Below are positions 59,931 through 64,000 of a DNA stretch of 64,000 nucleotides, piece after piece. Position numbers and translations under genes: made by a program. Where the stretch lies: positions 9,576,636-9,640,635 of the forward strand of contig OX422183.1 in NCBI GenBank assembly GCA_949130485.1, written 5' to 3'. Within the stretch, counting starts at the first letter, position 1; every line of letters begins with the position of its first letter. The notes under the pieces are model-generated. The model was given only the letters and a program-made list of their open reading frames with translations. It did no database searches and had not been told where the DNA came from. Source of the stretch: Agelas oroides (taxonomy: Eukaryota > Porifera > Demospongiae > Agelasida > Agelasidae).

Positions 59931-60009
59931 GGAACTCGAACTCGAACTCGAACTCGAGTCAACTCGAACTCGAACTCGAACTCGAACTCGAACTCGAACT
60001 CGAACTCGA
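59931..60009. repeat. (CGAACT)n hexanucleotide array
   Basis: Thirteen or so CGAACT units with a CTCGAGTCAA variant. It is the inverse of the array at 52434-52505. Confidence 0.85.
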
Positions 60010-60616
60010 CAATTATTCTATACCGAACATGAGCTAGGGCATCTTTTCCTCTACTGCAGAAGCTGTAATTGTAAACACACTTCGGCTATACTTCTCAGGG
60101 AGCGTGCTTACTCCGCAACAGGTAATTCAAGAGTGCATTATTTGAAATCTGGTTTCGTCATCCAGCTAATTGCATTCGGTTGGGACACGGCTTGTATCCA
60201 TAAAACTCTCTAAGATTATTTATTGGTTCATTTGCTCACAGCAAGTTGAACAACACACGAGTTTATACAGTTAACATAGGCAGTCGGGGATCTCATAAAA
60301 TAGTTGTTTTATAAACAGCTGTTCTCAAGTACAGTAATATGTACTGACTCAGGGGCGTAACTCACTCTCTTTATCCTATGTCCCACTACCACCCACCAGG
60401 GCAGATGACAAGCATTAATTATGGAAGTTTTACTGAAGAGGCTGCCCCTATAGTCGAGAAGTTGACGATGCCTAGAATACCACAATGTTATTCATATACT
60501 GCATATAATGTAGTTAAACAGTAATCTCCCACCCACTGTGTGAGGGGATTTGATTACAGGATCTGCCCCATATAATTAGTCTTACCCTTCCTCACACCAC
60601 TGTTGCCCTTGGGGGG
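60010..60616. other. Noncoding, includes a repeat copy
   Basis: 60020-60220 matches the dispersed repeat at 35697-35830. The rest shows no gene. Confidence 0.4.
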
Positions 60617-60621
60617 TTAGT

Positions 60622-60917
60622 CAAGGGGTAGTCACTTATATGTCGCCTGTAGAAGCGTTTGCGACCGCGATCAAGTTTTTTGATTGGCAAAAAGTGTGCT
60701 TGATCGCTTGATCGTTCCCTTCTGAGGCCCTTGATCGCTTGATTTCCAAGGGTCAAAGGTCAAATTGCAGCCGCGCGTTCTTGATTGTTGATTTTTAGCT
60801 GTTCGGAGGTCGCCTTGATCGCTTGATCGGCCACCAAAAAGGGCTTTGATCGCTTGATTCAATTTTGATCCCGGTCGCAAACGCTTCTACACGGGACATA
60901 TAAGTGACTACCCCTTG
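60622..60917. mobile_element. TIR element filled with TTGATCGCTTGAT repeats (296 bp)
   Basis: TIRs of about 45 bp (CAAGGGGTAGTCACTTATAT and its inverse, continuing to GCGTTTGCGACCG) enclose at least five copies of CTTGATCGCTTGAT. TTAGT flanks both sides (60617-60621 and 60918-60922). No coding sequence. Confidence 0.8.
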
Positions 60918-61009
60918 TTAGTGGGGCATAATATTGATAGGCACTTAATTAATAGACAACCGCCTCTTGATAAGCCTATGGCATATCTTCAACACACCCC
61001 AGACATGTC

Positions 61010-61613
61010 TAGCCTCGTTCCCAGGCCTTCCCCGGCTCCAGTTTTTGATCGCTTGCAGTATGCAAAAACGGAGGGAGAAGGCCTGGTGAATCTTACCACG
61101 TGATCCGCGGCACACATGACGTCACAAGTTCTAGACACGAAGACATAGTCACATTTATATCTCCAGCTACAGAGAAGCTAGAGAAACAAGACAAGTTCCA
61201 GCCGAAAGACAAGTCCTACCTCTAGAACGTACCCGAGTCTGAAGCAGAACCGCTGAAGGACGGTTCCGCTGCAAGCGTTGCAAATCCAAAAGCGGCTGCT
61301 TTTTTTCGCTACGTGGTTAGCTAAATTTTGTCACTGCAGATATTTCACACATGTCGTTCGGCAACCCTTCGGAGCTATTCCTTCTAGCTCGGATATGTTT
61401 TTTACGCTTGATGTTGTTCTCCATCAGCGCTTGTTTCATCTTCGTAGCTAGTACAGAACGCAAGATCGGTCTTCTCCCTTGCATGGCTATACATATAAGC
61501 GTGACGCCTGTGCCGCGGATCATGTGGTAAGATTCACCAGGCCTTCTCCCTCCGTTTTTGCATACTGCAAGCGATCAAAAACTGGAGCCGGGGAAGGCCT
61601 GGGAACAAGGCTA
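61010..61613. mobile_element. TAGCCTCG-family element (604 bp, 9 bp TSD)
   Basis: The ends TAGCCTCGTTCCCAGGCC and (inverted) GGCCTGGGAACAAGGCTA continue as TIRs of more than 100 bp through TTTTTGATCGCTTGCAG and CACGTGATCCGCGGCACA. The perfect 9 bp repeat AGACATGTC flanks it (61001-61009 and 61614-61622). Its interior differs entirely from that of the 92-641 copy. It contains a short minus-strand frame (61317-61523) with MQGRRPILRSVLATKMK; a similar PILRSV.AT string occurs at about 42630-42665. Confidence 0.9.
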
Positions 61614-61622
61614 AGACATGTC

Positions 61623-62506
61623 CACATACAAGTCACCATCACTTGCATAACTATCCATGTGATGTTACCCTCACCTCACACACATTACACTTACACCATT
61701 GCATACTGCAGTATCCTGGTGAAGATAGTTACAGGGAGGGAAGTATCAGGCGATTTAATGATGGGTACAAGTGTCATACTTTGTATTAGTACTTGAATGT
61801 GGATGAAAGTGGCTGGATTTCCTTTTCAGCAATTTTTCCTCCTACTCAGATCCGGGAATCTGATCATCTGCGTGAGACAGCAAGTGAATACTGGTCACAC
61901 ACATCCCAGAAATGTGCACACATCCAATTTTCTTTGGGATGGAGCCGAAGAAAGTGTGCATGGAAAGTGCTCTACTTGGGACCTCTAGTGTATGCAAACT
62001 AAACACTAGTGCCTATGATCCAACACCAAGACCTCATGTCGCAAAGTAGACTAAGTTGTTCTGGTGGCTAACCTTCTTAGCTAACAAATGCTTCTCATCT
62101 GAGCTGTTTCCTAACATCATATTGATATAAAAATCCTTACACATGCTCAAAAATTGTATGTCATATATTCTTGGTAACCTAGCACTCCCTTACACAAAAT
62201 GATTGACATGGTGGGTATTTAGAGGCAGAGGATACTGCAACACAGCAATCAACCAGCTGAATCGCTACTTGTTATACCCCTTGAAACATGACTGTCAGAT
62301 CAATAGACATATTGTGGTATATTACTTAGTAATTGTATACTTGAATGGTTACATAACATTATGAAAAGTAATCATTTAGCTATACTGTGTTGTGCAATCT
62401 TGATACTATCAATTGTTGAATGCCTGCATATGAAATGTAGTCAATGTTCTTATTCCTTGATATGTATACTAACATATATGCCTCAATAGACTAACAGTCA
62501 GCACAG
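61623..62506. other. Noncoding stretch, no gene seen
   Basis: AT-rich sequence downstream of the minus-strand terminal exon at 62507. Probably its 3' UTR and intergenic DNA. Confidence 0.35.
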
Positions 62507-62682
62507 CTAAAATACATCTTCATACATAGGTGAGGGCAAATTAGACTGAGAAGATAGCTGCTGTTGCTGCTGGTGAGGACTGCTGCCAGAACCATCCTTA
62601 TGGTCCTGTGGGCATTGCTTCACAATCTCATAGGCCGGATTTGGCTTTGTCTTAGGTACATCCTTGTGTCCAGGTATTGTTG
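62507..62682 (-). CDS. Terminal exon with tyrosine motifs, gene entering from the right
   Basis: After the acceptor CCTATAG (minus strand) the frame reads TIPGHKDVPKTKPNPAYEIV, a Gln-rich stretch (HQQQQQLSSQ) and the end SPMYEDVF, then stop. NPAYEIV and PMYEDV are Y-x-x-V/I-type motifs of the kind bound by SH2 domains or acting as ITIM-like or sorting signals, so this is probably the cytoplasmic end of a membrane receptor. The exon is entered in phase 1, as in the receptor at 14.7-21.8 kb. Upstream exons would lie at higher coordinates and were not identified before the window ends. Confidence 0.55.
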
Positions 62683-64000
62683 CTATAGGATAATTTATAT
62701 ATGTACATAGCAAGTTAGAAAAAATTTGCAATTCTATATATAAACTAGCGATGGAAAATGTACTACAGTAGGAAAATACTTATCCTAACATGCTGAGAAC
62801 AAGGGGTGTTCAGATAACTTAAATATTCAAATAAGTACAATATCTATGTAGGGATGGTGCAGACACGCAATATAATTATGCAATACTTAAGGTAGGACAA
62901 CCTTGAATCACAAATCATGTGGACGGATGGATGGGTAATGTCTAAGTGTACACAAGATTCACAAAAAGTTAGTACCAAACTGCTTTCTCTACCTGATAAT
63001 GCCAAAAAACTCAATTTTTAGTCACTCAGCTAAAATAAAAATTTGCACCCTCTCCAAGGCTCCACCCCCAGTCTGACCACATCATCACAAAACAAGTAAA
63101 AACATTACGTATGGATTTGTCCTGGGACCACTTCAACTCCAGTCTACAGGGCAAAACACACATTTGACCTCAAAAACAGTAATTTTGGCTGTGCTGGCTT
63201 TCAAGAAAAATTCGACACACCTCCACTCAAACCAACCAAAACTGAGCCCAGTTTCAGAAAGCTCAACTCCCCCCCATGTATGCTTTTTCCCGCTCACCTC
63301 CAGGCCAGGGAGTTATGCCCACAAACCTACTCCCTGTCATTGCCCCTAGAATGGAGCCAAGTTACACACATTCCCGCTAGCATAAAATCGGGCAGGGCCT
63401 ACAAGCCCGAAAAGTCAGCTTTCTACAGTACCTTTGCCAGACAACTGTGTGATGACACCCGTCTTCCAGGATGGCTCTCTGCCTTTCCACCACACTCACA
63501 AACATTCAAGCCCACTCAAGCAAGCTTTGCACACACAAATAGCCAACCATCACATTCAACGAGCTAGAAAATCTTTTTACTGTGTTTTTTTTTGTTTGTT
63601 TTAAGTATTGGAGGATTTTTTCAAAGTTCCGCCCAGCCACATGAAAGTGCCGCCAGACCACTAACAAAGGGCTGCAGGCCACATCAAGGGGACACCACCC
63701 CTTGTTGATTCTGGTTGCCGCCATGGGAAAGTGTAAACAAGCCAATGAGTTTCAATCGCGCTATTATGGTCACCTGACTCATTAATTATTCATGAGCAGA
63801 ATCGGCCCAATTCGCAATTCAAGGTTGTCGTACCTTAAGTTAAGCAAAAGCAATAAGAGATATACTAAAAGCTTATTTAAGCACCTATAGCTTTCCTCTT
63901 TCAGGTCTTTTTTGATCAGCAAGACTCATAAAGTTGCCCAAAAGCCACATGGAAGACTGTTAAACACAAAAGTTTGCAGTAGCGAAAGTGCCATTTTTCT
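62683..64000. other. Stretch with no recognised exon
   Basis: Presumably intron of the gene ending at 62507. Several open frames (63164-63567 plus, 63506-63745 minus) show no domain. The last 50 bases match 28470-28510 and are a dispersed repeat. Confidence 0.3.

Overview
The window looks like eukaryotic, metazoan DNA. It has AT-rich noncoding sequence, short introns with GT..AG borders, genes split into small symmetric exons, and very many transposon remnants. A transmembrane receptor combining Ig, FN3 and Death domains, together with compact introns, fits a demosponge best. That assignment is an inference from style and gene content, not a proof. Host coding sequence is sparse, and most of the 64 kb is mobile DNA in various states of decay.

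Layout. 1-1.4 kb: last exon of a plus-strand gene entering from the left, next to a 550 bp MITE with 9 bp target duplications. 1.4-12.4 kb: noncoding, with minisatellites, a tRNA-derived SINE and several inverted-repeat elements. 12.4-13.7 kb: exons of an unrecognised minus-strand gene. 14.0 kb: a 337 bp MITE with an 8 bp duplication. 14.7-21.8 kb (minus): a 12-exon receptor gene (signal peptide, Ig, FN3, TM, proline-rich tail, Death domain) whose exon phases all agree but which carries one in-frame TAG. 22-31 kb: SINEs, a 1.4 kb foldback element, MITEs, a decayed piggyBac fragment and the 3' end of a small minus-strand gene. 33.3-33.9 kb: a MITE that is a deletion derivative of the large transposon downstream.

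42.7-49.8 kb: the most interesting object, a 7,056 bp DNA transposon flanked by the 8 bp repeat CAGCCAGC. Its single 12-exon gene, reconstructed here exon by exon, encodes about 1,277 residues: a Cys-rich N-terminus, a WRKY/GCM1-like zinc domain, a MULE-type DDE transposase, a SWIM zinc finger, a basic linker, a CXXC zinc finger of the kind that binds unmethylated CpG, and an OTU cysteine-protease domain. This copy has one nonsense codon and one frameshift, so it is probably inactive as it stands.

49.9-64 kb: a 2.4 kb long-inverted-repeat element, a degenerate satellite, a complete gag/protease-only LTR retrotransposon (206 bp LTRs, ATTGT duplication), 3' fragments of two LINE classes, two more TIR elements (5 bp and 9 bp duplications), and the last exon of a minus-strand gene entering from the right, with tyrosine motifs in its tail.

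How the parts relate: the MULE-like transposon and the 33.5 kb MITE share both ends and the same GAAATCC-rich subterminal arrays, so one probably mobilised the other. The TAGCCTCG family (0.1, 6.3, 50.5 and 61 kb) and the foldback at 24 kb form further non-autonomous families.
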